Shown piece by piece: positions 9,726 to 18,134 of a stretch of DNA of 64,000 nt. The stretch covers positions 1,054,001 through 1,118,000 of the forward strand of contig NZ_AP024853.1 in assembly GCF_024346715.1 (NCBI RefSeq). The letters are read 5' to 3'. The translations under genes and the position numbers were made by a program. Origin of the DNA: Photobacterium swingsii (GTDB lineage Bacteria; Pseudomonadota; Gammaproteobacteria; Enterobacterales; Vibrionaceae). The notes beneath the pieces are model-generated. The model had not been told where the DNA came from and searched no databases. It saw nothing but the letters and a program-made list of their open reading frames with translations. The stretch's first letter is position 1. Every line of letters begins with the position of its first letter.

Positions 9726-10199
9726 CGTAATTCCATTTCTCGAATCGAAGGAGTTTGAAAATACTACGAAAGAAATCGTAAGAATAAAATGACAAAAGTC
9801 ACAATAAAGACTATTTCAAAAGCAACTGAAAGAAAGAGAAAAGCTAAAGATCGATATCAATCGAAAATGAAAGATGTAAAGCGAAGGAAGTGAAAGGCGT
9901 ATGCAGCACTATTGGGGGTGCTACATCGGGAGTTGACATGGTGGAGAGAATATAAGGAGGGGCTAATATCTAGGCACTTCAATGTTAGAGCTTTGATCTT
10001 ACTTCTCTTTAACTATTAGAAATATCATCTTGAAAGGGATAACTATTAACGAGCTGAAAACCTTTAAGATGAAGAGCGTTAGATTCAGTTAAATTATCAA
10101 CGAATGCTCCGCTGTCATATCAGCCAGAAAATATGCAACCAACGGCATCGAAAATGTTAATATAATCTATCAAATTGAAAATAAAGGGGTATTGTTAGT
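9726..10199. other. 474-base regulatory gap upstream of the maturase
   Basis: No convincing gene is seen. The left part carries GAAAG repeats (CGAAAGAAATCG near 9767, CTGAAAGAAAGAGAAA near 9836, CGAAAATGAAAGATG near 9863) and a CRP-like site. The right part is AT-rich and leads to a small plus-strand gene. It probably contains the promoter of the maturase-sulfatase unit. Confidence 0.5.
9788..9803 (-). promoter_or_regulatory. CRP-like site upstream of maturase
   Basis: On the minus strand TGTGACTTTTGTCATT matches TGTGA-N6-TCACA well in the left arm and at three of five bases in the right. It lies about 60-80 bases before the maturase start, which suits catabolite control of a sugar locus. 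Confidence 0.45.
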
Positions 10200-10598
10200 T
10201 TGAAGGCAAATCAAAATATAGTGTATTCATTGGTACTTTTATTTTTAACTTTCCCTAGAATCAGTTTGGCAAACCTATCAGTGCTGTCAGATGAACATCT
10301 CTACGATTCAGAGGTTGTTAACACAAGCCAATGCCTTTCATTATATACACAAGCTTACTCTGATAATGCTCTATCTGAGTATTGGAATAGTATTCAACTT
10401 GCGCAATCACAATTGCAGCTGGCTATTGAAAACAAACCAAGCATGGTTGTGGCGAATTCAATCGCACAGGGAGTCTTAAGGAGTGAGAAGACTCGCACTG
10501 ATAAACCAAGTGTGTTCGGGCTGGTTTTCTCATGTAGTATGTACCACCATCCTAATGATAAGGATTTCTGGGCTGAAGTACTAACGTCTATGAAGTGA
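10200..10598 (+). CDS. Small exported protein of unknown function
   Basis: This 132-residue frame starts with TTG at 10200, preceded by AAAGGGG about 12 bases upstream. The first 25 residues look like a Sec signal peptide (MKANQNIVY, then SLVLLFLTF, ending SLA). The mature part has two cysteines (TSQCLSLY, FSCSMYHH) that could form a disulfide, and a Gln/Ala-rich helix between them. I do not recognise a family. It stands alone on the plus strand between the maturase and two leftward hypothetical genes. A periplasmic location is likely; a role in polysaccharide use is not shown. Confidence 0.5.
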   Translation: MKANQNIVYSLVLLFLTFPRISLANLSVLSDEHLYDSEVVNTSQCLSLYTQAYSDNALSEYWNSIQLAQSQLQLAIENKPSMVVANSIAQGVLRSEKTRTDKPSVFGLVFSCSMYHHPNDKDFWAEVLTSMK

Positions 10599-10654
10599 AA
10601 AAGTAATCATGTCATGAAGGATATTGCTTAATCATCAAAGGCGTTGTCGAATAT

Positions 10655-10685
10655 AGCGTGTTTCAACCTTTGGTGAGAACACGCT
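10655..10685. repeat. Inverted repeat downstream of small exported protein gene
   Basis: AGCGTGTT and AACACGCT form a perfect 8-bp stem with a 15-base loop. A second small hairpin (GACGG/CCGTC) follows at 10695-10712. They could form a terminator region between convergent genes, but no strong T-run is present. Confidence 0.35.
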
Positions 10686-10801
10686 CTTCACATAGACGGT
10701 GTTTCGTCCGTCATCAATAACACGCCAGTGGGCATTTAGCTTAATAAAGATTAATGCGCACTAATTCAGGCTTGACTGCATCACCCAAGAACTAAGGGAG
10801 T

Positions 10802-11212
10802 TCAACTTGAACGATATACTCTAGCCAAGTCTCGTTCCACCTCCACTAGCGGGTGCTTGACGTCATATCGACAAACCTCATCAATTGTTTCAGAAACATT
10901 TTGCCACACTAGATATATCTCATTGCTAGATAAAGTGAGGTCCTCTGACTGAGCCAGCGAGTCTATTGCATCCTTGACTGCACTGTGATTTAAGTATGGG
11001 CTAAGCGACTGAATCAAATTGGCTCTATGGTTAATCCTCATATCTTTATTTAACCAATTTTTTCGATAATCGTCATAATCCACTCCGATGTAGCCCCGAT
11101 TTCCTGTCATAACATCCCATAAGTTCAAAAATAAGCATTTGATATTACGAGCTATCAGAGACTCATTTTGCCTTAGAAAATGTGGGTATCTTGCATTCTT
11201 GATTCTTTTCAC
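10802..11212 (-). CDS. Hypothetical protein
   Basis: This 136-residue frame starts with GTG at 11212 behind AGAGG six bases upstream. It is rich in charged and helical stretches (NESLIARNIKCLFLNLWDVM, LAQSEDLTLSSNEIYLVWQNVSETIDEV). No signal peptide or membrane segment is evident. I do not recognise the family. It follows the next hypothetical gene by 34 bases on the same strand, so the two probably form a small unit. The pair is not obviously connected with glycosaminoglycan use and may be an insertion into the locus. Confidence 0.5.
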   Translation of the reverse strand: MKRIKNARYPHFLRQNESLIARNIKCLFLNLWDVMTGNRGYIGVDYDDYRKNWLNKDMRINHRANLIQSLSPYLNHSAVKDAIDSLAQSEDLTLSSNEIYLVWQNVSETIDEVCRYDVKHPLVEVERDLARVYRSS

Positions 11213-11246
11213 AATGCACCTCTGCCAGATATATGTTGAACCTCAA

Positions 11247-11507
11247 CTATTGTTTCGTAAATTCGATTTGAAATAACAACTCAACTAGGTCAACTGAGCT
11301 AACATCATCCCATCTCAAGTAGCTTTCCAGAGAACTGGTTCCAGAGTCTTTACCCAAAACTTTAAAACATATAGCTTGATGGTCTGCCGATGCAGAAACC
11401 CAGACTTTTCCACCTTGTTGACAAAAGTATGTTGAACCTTTTAGCTCATCTCTTTGAATACGTTTCTTCCACGTATCAACTCTTTGGGTGGTTATTTTTA
11501 AACTCAT
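11247..11507 (-). CDS. Hypothetical protein
   Basis: This is an 86-residue protein. I chose ATG 11507 because GAGGATACC precedes it; six extra residues are possible. It contains a basic helix (TWKKRIQRDELKG) followed by alternating beta-like segments (STYFCQQGGKVWVSASAD, AICFKVLG) and an acidic C-terminal helix. No signal peptide is seen and no family is recognised. It lies upstream of the 136-residue gene. The size and pairing recall small accessory or toxin-antitoxin-like pairs, but nothing in the sequence proves this. Confidence 0.5.
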   Translation of the reverse strand: MSLKITTQRVDTWKKRIQRDELKGSTYFCQQGGKVWVSASADHQAICFKVLGKDSGTSSLESYLRWDDVSSVDLVELLFQIEFTKQ

Positions 11508-11990
11508 GGTATCCTCATAAACCAAGTTGAAGTAGCAAATCGTAATCCGCGTTGGCTCATGTTACCTAGGTTATAAAAATTTAGTCAAATCAAAGCACAT
11601 TGCAGTTTTATAATAAAAAGAGAGAGCCCATTCAGGGGAATAAACGTGCTAGCCATGAGCACACAAGCGCGCCTCTGCACATTTCCAGCGAGCTCCCTAC
11701 TTTCGCATAACAGTTACACCGCCTACCACTTGATCAGCACAAGCCCAATTAACTGTCGATGCAAAAGGTAACGAGTGCAAAACAGCAACAACGTTAAAAT
11801 ATTAAACCACACCAAGTGTAATCTTTCACAACACATACGAAGCATCACTTTTGAAAGTAACCACCAGCCAATAACGAAAACAGATAAGTCAAAAAAATCA
11901 AATCAAATCCAACAACGAAATATTATGAAATGTGATAACCGATCAAAAACCACAAATGAAACCATTTGAAAGCCATTGATTGCTATTCAG

Positions 11991-12006
11991 TGTGAGGTCG
12001 CTCAAC
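11991..12006 (+). promoter_or_regulatory. CRP-like site upstream of the lyase gene
   Basis: TGTGAGGTCGCTCAAC fits TGTGA-N6-TCACA with a full left arm and TCA in the right arm, 60-75 bases before the lyase start. Confidence 0.45.
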
Positions 12007-12019
12007 AAAACGCTATAAC

Positions 12020-12036
12020 ACTTTCATTACCCTTCG
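12020..12036 (+). promoter_or_regulatory. Putative AgaR-type CTTTC repeat
   Basis: CTTTCATTACCCTTCG holds two CTTTC-like words in direct repeat, 30-45 bases before the lyase start. It resembles the repeats near kbaY and agaR and would place the lyase in the same regulon. Confidence 0.4.
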
Positions 12037-12065
12037 TTATCAAATAACGTAAGTAAGGGAAAACA

Positions 12066-15000
12066 ATGAACACAACAAAATGGTGTAAGCCAAGCTACCT
12101 CGCAGTGAGCTTGTTATTGGCCTTAACGGGCTGTAATAGCGAAAATGTTGAAAGCGACAAAGGCGGAGCAGGAAAAACCGAACCCGGCGGGTATATGTAT
12201 TTTTTTGAACATGGACTCCCCTCGTCGATTACAACAACGTCGATAAAGCCATTAACGATCAGCAATAAACACTTCAAAGATGGTAATAATGCTTTGCAGT
12301 GGCGTTTTAACCCTAATAGCCAATTAGTTTTCTCCCAAGATATTGGCTACAAAACCGATGACAGTGACATCACCCCCTACACTTTCATGGCGTGGATCTA
12401 CAACGAAACGCCATCCGATAAGTCACTGACATTTCAATTTGGCACCGATGACAACCAGCAAAGCCAATTTAGCTATGGCTTAAACTTCAAAGGGTGGCGC
12501 GGTATATCTGTGCCGTTTAGAGATATGAAAGGCACGCCTAGCGCAGGCATGAACCGCTTAACCGTCACAGCTCCCGACACCAACGGCACGCTCTATTTTG
12601 ATCAGGCAATGATGGCAGTTCCTGTCGATAACCGTTGGCCAACCGCCGATATTCAGCAGCCTTTTGTTAACCCGAATGTCGTTAACATGGCCAGTAAAAA
12701 CTGGACGGCATTATTGATGTACGATCAAATGCTGCGCGACCAACAGCCAAGCTTTAACTACGATCTTGCCTTCGATGACAGCCAAGGTGATACCGCTGTC
12801 TTGTATCAAAACTTCGATAAACACTTAGGGGTAAATAGTCAGCAAGTCATTTCCCAACAAAAGGTCGATGATAACTTAGCAAAATACCAAGCATTCATGA
12901 TCAGCCAAAACAGTGATGGCAGCTATGTGGGTAAACCACTCGATCACCCTAAAAGGCACAACTTCCTAAAAACAGGCATAGTGAGTGACGATACTCTGGC
13001 CATGCTCACCGACACCATGAGTATTCGGACGCTGGGTAAAACCATGCTTGAAACTGCCAAGTACCTTCGCAGCCTATCGCTATCAACTGAAAACAAAGCG
13101 GCGCTAGAAAAAGCCTTCACCGACGCAGCGCGATACGCCTTTGATCAAGGTTGGGAAGGTGGCTCAGGTTTCCAAATCATCACCCATGTTGGCTACCAAA
13201 CTCGGGAGTTCTTCGATGCATTGTTTGTTGCCCGAAAACTGCTCGCTGAACAAAATCTGCTTCAACAAGCCCAGCAATCCATGATGTGGTTTAACGCGAC
13301 AGGCCGCGTATATGAACAAGATAAAGACATTAATTCTTCTAACGTGGATATTCTTAATACCCAATTGCAGTGGATGACAAAGAGCTTTTTGTTACTGCCC
13401 GATCAGGCGCAGCGCCAAACCATGCTTCATCAGTTGCAGTCATGGTTAAGCACCACGCTATTAAGCTCTGATGGTTTAGGCGGTGGCTTTAAACCCGATG
13501 GCAGTGTATTCCATCACTCACAACATTACCCAGCCTACGGCAAAGATGCTTTTGGCGGCTTATCTGGGGTTATTTTTGGTTTAAGCCACAGCAGCTATCA
13601 AATATCCCAACAGGCTCATGAAAGGATCAAAGACGTCTTACTCAAAATGCGGGTTTACACCAAAGAAACTCAAACCCCCATTGTATTAAGTGGTCGTCAC
13701 CCAGACGGTAAGCAAAAGATATCTGCGACCCCATTTAAATGGATGGCACAATCTGGCGAACCTGATCAATCCGAAGCTATCGATCACGAACTTGCTGCGG
13801 CCTACGCTAACTTAACCAACAAGCCGAGCTTTGAAGGTATCTCTGCCGAAAAAGAACCGACTGGGGTATGGGCAATGAACTACGCCTCTATGGCGATAGC
13901 ACGAGGCGCTAACCCTGTTGATACCACACAGTCTTGGCTCGCGACCGCAAGAGGCTTTAGTCGCTATTTAGTGGGCAACGAAACCTATGCTGCCAACAAC
14001 CTTTATGGGCGTTACCTGCAATATGGTCAACTTGAGATCACACCAGCTGATCTGAGCAAACGGGCGTTTAGCCATGATGGCTGGGACTGGAATCGCTACC
14101 CGGGCACAACCACGATTCAAATGCCAAATAACGAACTTCGTGCTCAGTTGAACCAATTGCCGGGAGCTGGCATTGAGGAGATGCTGTTATCTACAGAAAG
14201 CTACTCTGGCGCGAATACGCTAGGCAACGACAATGCAATGTTTGCGATGACGCTGCACGGGCATAAAAAATACCAACAGCAGAGCTTCTACGCCCATAAA
14301 TCCTATTTCATCTTTGGGAATAAAGTGGTCGCGCTGGGTTCTGGCATCAAGAACAATATTGCTGAGCACGAAACCCAAACGACGTTATTCCAGCACAGTG
14401 TTAAAAACCTTGAGCCTGTCGAGATCAATGGACAACAAATAGACACCCTTGGTACCGATTCTATCTATGCCAACGACACCACTTTGCTAGACCCAGCAGG
14501 CAATCGCTACTTTGTGACCAGCAGTGCGGGACAACAAATCCACTTCACCTATCAAACGCAGCAATCCAATGATGAAGATGATGGCGCACCAACAACAGGT
14601 CAATTTGCGACCGCTGTGATAGAGCATGGCAAAGCGCCGACCAATGGTAACTATGAGTATGCGATTAAGATTGCGGCTCAAGATGCTGTGAAACCAATCT
14701 ATACTGTGCTGCAAAAAGACCAAAAACTGCACGCGGTAAGAACAGAGCAAGGTGTCGAAAGCTATGCGTTCTTTAGCCCAACAACAACCAATCAAGCGGG
14801 TTGGGTATTGTCATCGGCAAGCGCGAGCCAAATCATGCTTCAAGCCAGCCCTGCTCAAGATCAGTTGTCACTGAGTGTGGTGAATCCAGATCTCGCGCTC
14901 TACCAAGGGCAAGATCCTGACCAAGTAGACGCCAATGGCGAGCAAGTCGAAGTCAGTATCTACGATAGAGATTGGCGCTTTAACCTATCACAACCCGTCA

Positions 15001-15146
15001 GCAGCGAGTTTACGCTCAAAGGGCAATGGCAACTGATAGGTAGCAACAGTCAAGTCTCTGTCCAATCTACTACCGAAGGAAACACCACAATACGTGTTAC
15101 CACCAAAGACGCAAAACCTGAAAAATTCATGCTGAAAAAAGTATAA
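12066..15146 (+). CDS. PL8 chondroitin sulfate ABC-type lyase, lipoprotein
   Basis: This 1026-residue polysaccharide lyase is close in length to Proteus vulgaris chondroitinase ABC I. It starts with a lipoprotein signal (lipobox LTGC, Cys23, Asn at +2), which predicts outer-membrane anchoring. It then has a galactose-binding-like N-terminal domain (to about 200), the alpha/alpha toroid, and the beta-sandwich region (AMFAMTLHGHKKY, TTLFQHSVKNLEPVEINGQQI). By recalled alignment, His484 and Tyr491 in FHHSQHYPAY match the catalytic His501/Tyr508, and Arg544 in LSGRHPDG matches Arg560. It eliminates hexosaminyl-uronate bonds to give 4,5-unsaturated disaccharides. The position of the ABC I catalytic Glu looks changed. 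Hyaluronan and dermatan sulfate are further possible substrates. Confidence 0.9.
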   Translation: MNTTKWCKPSYLAVSLLLALTGCNSENVESDKGGAGKTEPGGYMYFFEHGLPSSITTTSIKPLTISNKHFKDGNNALQWRFNPNSQLVFSQDIGYKTDDSDITPYTFMAWIYNETPSDKSLTFQFGTDDNQQSQFSYGLNFKGWRGISVPFRDMKGTPSAGMNRLTVTAPDTNGTLYFDQAMMAVPVDNRWPTADIQQPFVNPNVVNMASKNWTALLMYDQMLRDQQPSFNYDLAFDDSQGDTAVLYQNFDKHLGVNSQQVISQQKVDDNLAKYQAFMISQNSDGSYVGKPLDHPKRHNFLKTGIVSDDTLAMLTDTMSIRTLGKTMLETAKYLRSLSLSTENKAALEKAFTDAARYAFDQGWEGGSGFQIITHVGYQTREFFDALFVARKLLAEQNLLQQAQQSMMWFNATGRVYEQDKDINSSNVDILNTQLQWMTKSFLLLPDQAQRQTMLHQLQSWLSTTLLSSDGLGGGFKPDGSVFHHSQHYPAYGKDAFGGLSGVIFGLSHSSYQISQQAHERIKDVLLKMRVYTKETQTPIVLSGRHPDGKQKISATPFKWMAQSGEPDQSEAIDHELAAAYANLTNKPSFEGISAEKEPTGVWAMNYASMAIARGANPVDTTQSWLATARGFSRYLVGNETYAANNLYGRYLQYGQLEITPADLSKRAFSHDGWDWNRYPGTTTIQMPNNELRAQLNQLPGAGIEEMLLSTESYSGANTLGNDNAMFAMTLHGHKKYQQQSFYAHKSYFIFGNKVVALGSGIKNNIAEHETQTTLFQHSVKNLEPVEINGQQIDTLGTDSIYANDTTLLDPAGNRYFVTSSAGQQIHFTYQTQQSNDEDDGAPTTGQFATAVIEHGKAPTNGNYEYAIKIAAQDAVKPIYTVLQKDQKLHAVRTEQGVESYAFFSPTTTNQAGWVLSSASASQIMLQASPAQDQLSLSVVNPDLALYQGQDPDQVDANGEQVEVSIYDRDWRFNLSQPVSSEFTLKGQWQLIGSNSQVSVQSTTEGNTTIRVTTKDAKPEKFMLKKV

Positions 15147-15155
15147 GTAAGAAAA

Positions 15156-15183
15156 AACCAGCAGCTTATTACAGCTGCTGGTT
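15156..15183. terminator. Bidirectional terminator, lyase/sulfatase
   Basis: A perfect 11-bp stem (AACCAGCAGCT/AGCTGCTGGTT) with a 6-base loop sits between the lyase stop and the convergent sulfatase stop, with an A-run on one side and a T-rich stretch on the other. Confidence 0.8.
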
Positions 15184-15208
15184 CTATTTATTAGGATCGA
15201 AGCTAGCC

Positions 15209-16819
15209 TCACACTTTACAAGTGGACGCTCTCGCCTTGGCGATAACCTCTCTTTTCGCTTTTTCAACTGCCGCATAATCTTGCTGCTTCTCTAACGGCC
15301 GAATATTACGTAGATAAAGATCAATTGATGAATCACCTTTATGGTGTTTATAACCAACTGGATGAGCTCGCCAACGTTGATCAATAACAGCTTCTTGAGT
15401 GAGAAATGGATCCACTTGCTCTGCCAAATAGGATTTAAACTGAGCTCGCATTTGCGTTAACAGTGGATAGAACTCACTCATCTTGCTCAAGTTTTTCTTT
15501 TCACCGGGATCCGTCAATAAATCATAGAGTTCTTCGTCATTATCTTCTTGATACACGATGTACTTGTATCGTTCCGTGCGCATCATTCTGCCCGGTTGAA
15601 TGGTCATTTCCCGATTGGTATGCCACTGAGATACCACTTCTTGACGCCAATTTTCGACCTTTTCTCCACGTAACAGCGGCAACAGTGAGCGGCCATAAAG
15701 CTGGGCTGGCGGCGCTATTCCAACGTAATCACATAATGTTGGCAATAAATCACACAAGGAAACCAACTCATTATGAGTTTGACGCGCAGTAATACCTGGA
15801 CCTGAAAAGACGAGAGGTACATTTGTGGTTTCTTGATAAAACCAATTCATTTTCGTCACTAAACGATGCGCTCCCATTGAGTCACCATGATCAGAAAAAA
15901 ATACGACTAATGTTTCGTCTTCAAGCCCTCGCTGACGCAAAGTCTCTAATACTTGTTCAATACACTCATCAGCCAACTGGGTGTAATGATAATAAGCCTT
16001 TAAATACTGCCTAAAGTTAAGTGCATTCCATTGTGTTGATTGTCTTGTTCGATTATGAGTACAGCACGAATATTGCACAGATTTAGATCGTGTCATTAAA
16101 TCCGCTTCAGTGTCGAAGTTATCGGGTAATGGCGGTAACTCACCTATCCCCTCTACCTCTCCATGCTCGCCTTCAAAAGCACCAACCCAACCACAAATGT
16201 TATGGGGATTATTAAACTCTACTGCCATCATAAATGGCTTTTTACCGTCATACTGCTTTAAATACTTCGCACTTTCTTCAAGGCAATAAACATCCTCTCG
16301 ACTATCGTAATTGACAGGGAAAGCACTATTCGACGCTAACTCTTTTTCAACTTGCTGTGCTCGTTTAAAGCCATCTAATGAACCATAATCATGCTGCTTG
16401 CCAAAGTGAACGCATTCGTAACCAGCTTGAGTAAATATCTGACCTAATGTCGGCATCGATTGTGGAATATTAGGGCTACTATTTGCGTATACGCCTGTTT
16501 GATGTGGGAGTTTTCCTGTCCAAAATGAAGCCCGAGACGGAGCACAAAGAGGAAAAGCACAATAGGCCTCTTCAAAGCGGTGACCACGTCGGATTAAGCT
16601 ATCTATAGCAGGAGTCTTTACAAACGTATTACCGTAGCCTGCCACCGCCTTTTTGGCTAATTGATCTGCTGTAATAATGAGGATGTTCTTGGGGTTAGTC
16701 GGGGTATTTAACGCAACAGGTTGGTTTGATTGTGAAAAAGCTTGCACTGGTGAAGTGGCTGCCAACGCACCGCTTACCGCTGCACCTTTCATAAACCGTC
16801 TTCGTGTTATAGACATCAT
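15209..16819 (-). CDS. Tat-exported sulfatase (S1 family)
   Basis: This 536-residue sulfatase has a twin-arginine signal (ITRRRFMKG, then an Ala-rich hydrophobic stretch ending near VQA). The FGly motif is C92-A-P-S-R in FPLCAPSRASFWTGK. Metal and substrate residues appear in ILIITADQL, VFFSDHGDSMGAH and VTKMNWFYQET. The overall look is that of the choline-sulfatase/iduronate-2-sulfatase branch, so 2-O-sulfated uronate or a GalNAc sulfate is plausible; the position is not decidable here. Tat export means it folds, and is matured to FGly, in the cytoplasm. Start M1 or M2 are equally possible. Confidence 0.88.
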   Translation of the reverse strand: MMSITRRRFMKGAAVSGALAATSPVQAFSQSNQPVALNTPTNPKNILIITADQLAKKAVAGYGNTFVKTPAIDSLIRRGHRFEEAYCAFPLCAPSRASFWTGKLPHQTGVYANSSPNIPQSMPTLGQIFTQAGYECVHFGKQHDYGSLDGFKRAQQVEKELASNSAFPVNYDSREDVYCLEESAKYLKQYDGKKPFMMAVEFNNPHNICGWVGAFEGEHGEVEGIGELPPLPDNFDTEADLMTRSKSVQYSCCTHNRTRQSTQWNALNFRQYLKAYYHYTQLADECIEQVLETLRQRGLEDETLVVFFSDHGDSMGAHRLVTKMNWFYQETTNVPLVFSGPGITARQTHNELVSLCDLLPTLCDYVGIAPPAQLYGRSLLPLLRGEKVENWRQEVVSQWHTNREMTIQPGRMMRTERYKYIVYQEDNDEELYDLLTDPGEKKNLSKMSEFYPLLTQMRAQFKSYLAEQVDPFLTQEAVIDQRWRAHPVGYKHHKGDSSIDLYLRNIRPLEKQQDYAAVEKAKREVIAKARASTCKV

Positions 16820-17001
16820 TTATCCTTAAATATAAATACATACAGGGTTAAATTTCAGCCACAAGCAATCGTTACAGCGCTTAACTCTGAGTAAAAGAAA
16901 TAACGACGCTTATATTTAATATGTTTATTAATGGCTAAATATTTATGGTAACTCTCCTTATAAATTGTCAGTCGTTATCTCCTTCTCCAATATTTAAATA
17001 T

Positions 17002-17032
17002 AAAAAAAGCCGAGTCATAACGACTCAGCTTT
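17002..17032 (-). terminator. Terminator of the aga-kdu-GH105 operon
   Basis: On the minus strand a hairpin (AAAGC-C-GAGTC arms with a 5-base loop and one mismatch) runs into a T-run, 18 bases after the GH105 stop. It marks the end of the long leftward operon. Confidence 0.75.
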
Positions 17033-17049
17033 AATCAAATACAAATTAA

Positions 17050-18099
17050 TTACTCGGCAAGCTTTGCAACTTCTGTCGCCGCGAGCATAAATGCCCCAGC
17101 GCCATAATCGATATTGTGCTCAAACTTCACATCTCGCGGATTAAAGGCTGGGAGTTGTACCCAGCCCATCATACCGTTGTCGTGAATACAGCCCTGCAAA
17201 GCGGCCCATGCTTTTTCAACCACTGGAAGGTAAGTATCACGATCTAGTTGCTCGGTATTAATCCCCCATGCTAAGCCATAACAAAACAGCGCAGTGGCAC
17301 TGCTTTCAGGTGCAGGGAAACTTTCAGGGTCAAGTAAACTGGTTCGCCAAAAACCATCATCTTGTTGGTATTTCACTACCTCAGCCGCAAGATTATTAAA
17401 AAGCTCAAGGTAGCGACCACGTTCGCTATAGTCTTCTGGCATGCGTGCCAATAAGCGCGGTACAGAGGCTAATACCCAACCGATACCTCGGCTCCAGAAC
17501 ACTTTATTGCCATTTGCTTCGCGTAGTTCATTGCCACTGCCGTCTGGAATGTAGCGATGATCGCGGTAGAACAAACCTGTTTCTGGATCAAACAAATGAT
17601 CAACCGAATCCCAGTAAGCGGTGTTCATGTAATCAAGGTATTTACTGTCACCGGTTTGCTGCGACAAGGCGGCAAAGGCTGGCGGCGCCATAAATAATGA
17701 ATCACACCACCACCAATCTTTACGTCCGAGCTCTGGGTTCTCAACCATCAGATCCAACGCTTTGATCGTCGGCTCAAGGGCTTCAACTTGATTCACCACA
17801 GGGTAAACATCTAGGTATGCCTGACAGCAGATGTGATCATCGGCAAAGCGGGCATTGGGACCCGCGCGGAAACCTGTGTGCAGCGCATAATTCATCACGC
17901 CATCAAGGTATTCAGAGTCATCTGTTGCTAGCCATGCTGCTGAGGTACAAGACCAAAACACACCTCGTTCCCAATCGGTATCTTTAATAAAACGGGTTTT
18001 GCCACTACGACGGATCACGCTGCGAGTTTGATTGGCCGCTTGGTAACGATATACCCGCTTCATGGTATCGAGAATGGCTTGTTTAGTGCCTAACGTCAT
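17050..18099 (-). CDS. GH105-type unsaturated uronyl hydrolase
   Basis: This 349-residue alpha/alpha-barrel hydrolase has no signal peptide. GH105 hallmarks are visible: WWWCDSLFMAPPAFAAL with the presumed catalytic Asp, and VFWSRGIGWVLASVPRLL. The family adds water across the 4,5 double bond of unsaturated uronic acids, releasing a 4-deoxy-keto-uronate. In this operon the substrate should be the unsaturated glucuronyl-GalNAc disaccharide (or its 6-phosphate) from the PL8 lyase. Most glycosaminoglycan loci use GH88 here, so GH105 is notable. The start at 18099 is set by GGGAGAAGCAAG and avoids overlap with kduD. Confidence 0.85.
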   Translation of the reverse strand: MTLGTKQAILDTMKRVYRYQAANQTRSVIRRSGKTRFIKDTDWERGVFWSCTSAAWLATDDSEYLDGVMNYALHTGFRAGPNARFADDHICCQAYLDVYPVVNQVEALEPTIKALDLMVENPELGRKDWWWCDSLFMAPPAFAALSQQTGDSKYLDYMNTAYWDSVDHLFDPETGLFYRDHRYIPDGSGNELREANGNKVFWSRGIGWVLASVPRLLARMPEDYSERGRYLELFNNLAAEVVKYQQDDGFWRTSLLDPESFPAPESSATALFCYGLAWGINTEQLDRDTYLPVVEKAWAALQGCIHDNGMMGWVQLPAFNPRDVKFEHNIDYGAGAFMLAATEVAKLAE

Positions 18100-18134
18100 C
18101 TTGCTTCTCCCTTTTCTTTCGCCTGCTTGCTTGC

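Larger units (their letters stand above)
11508..12065. other. 558-base gap upstream of the chondroitin lyase gene
   Basis: No supported gene is present; a 64-codon plus frame inside it lacks a good start and looks like chance. The right end carries a CRP-like site and a CTTTC repeat pair just before the lyase gene, so it is the probable lyase promoter region. Confidence 0.5.

Noticed and set aside
10655..10712. Stem-loops after the small exported protein, considered as an integron attC site or IS end
   Set aside because: No integrase-site core sequences, no transposase remnants and no target duplications were seen.
11775..11969. 64-codon plus-strand frame before the lyase gene
   Set aside because: GTG start without a good ribosome site, Asn/Lys/Thr-rich composition typical of chance translation of AT-rich DNA, and no recognisable motif.
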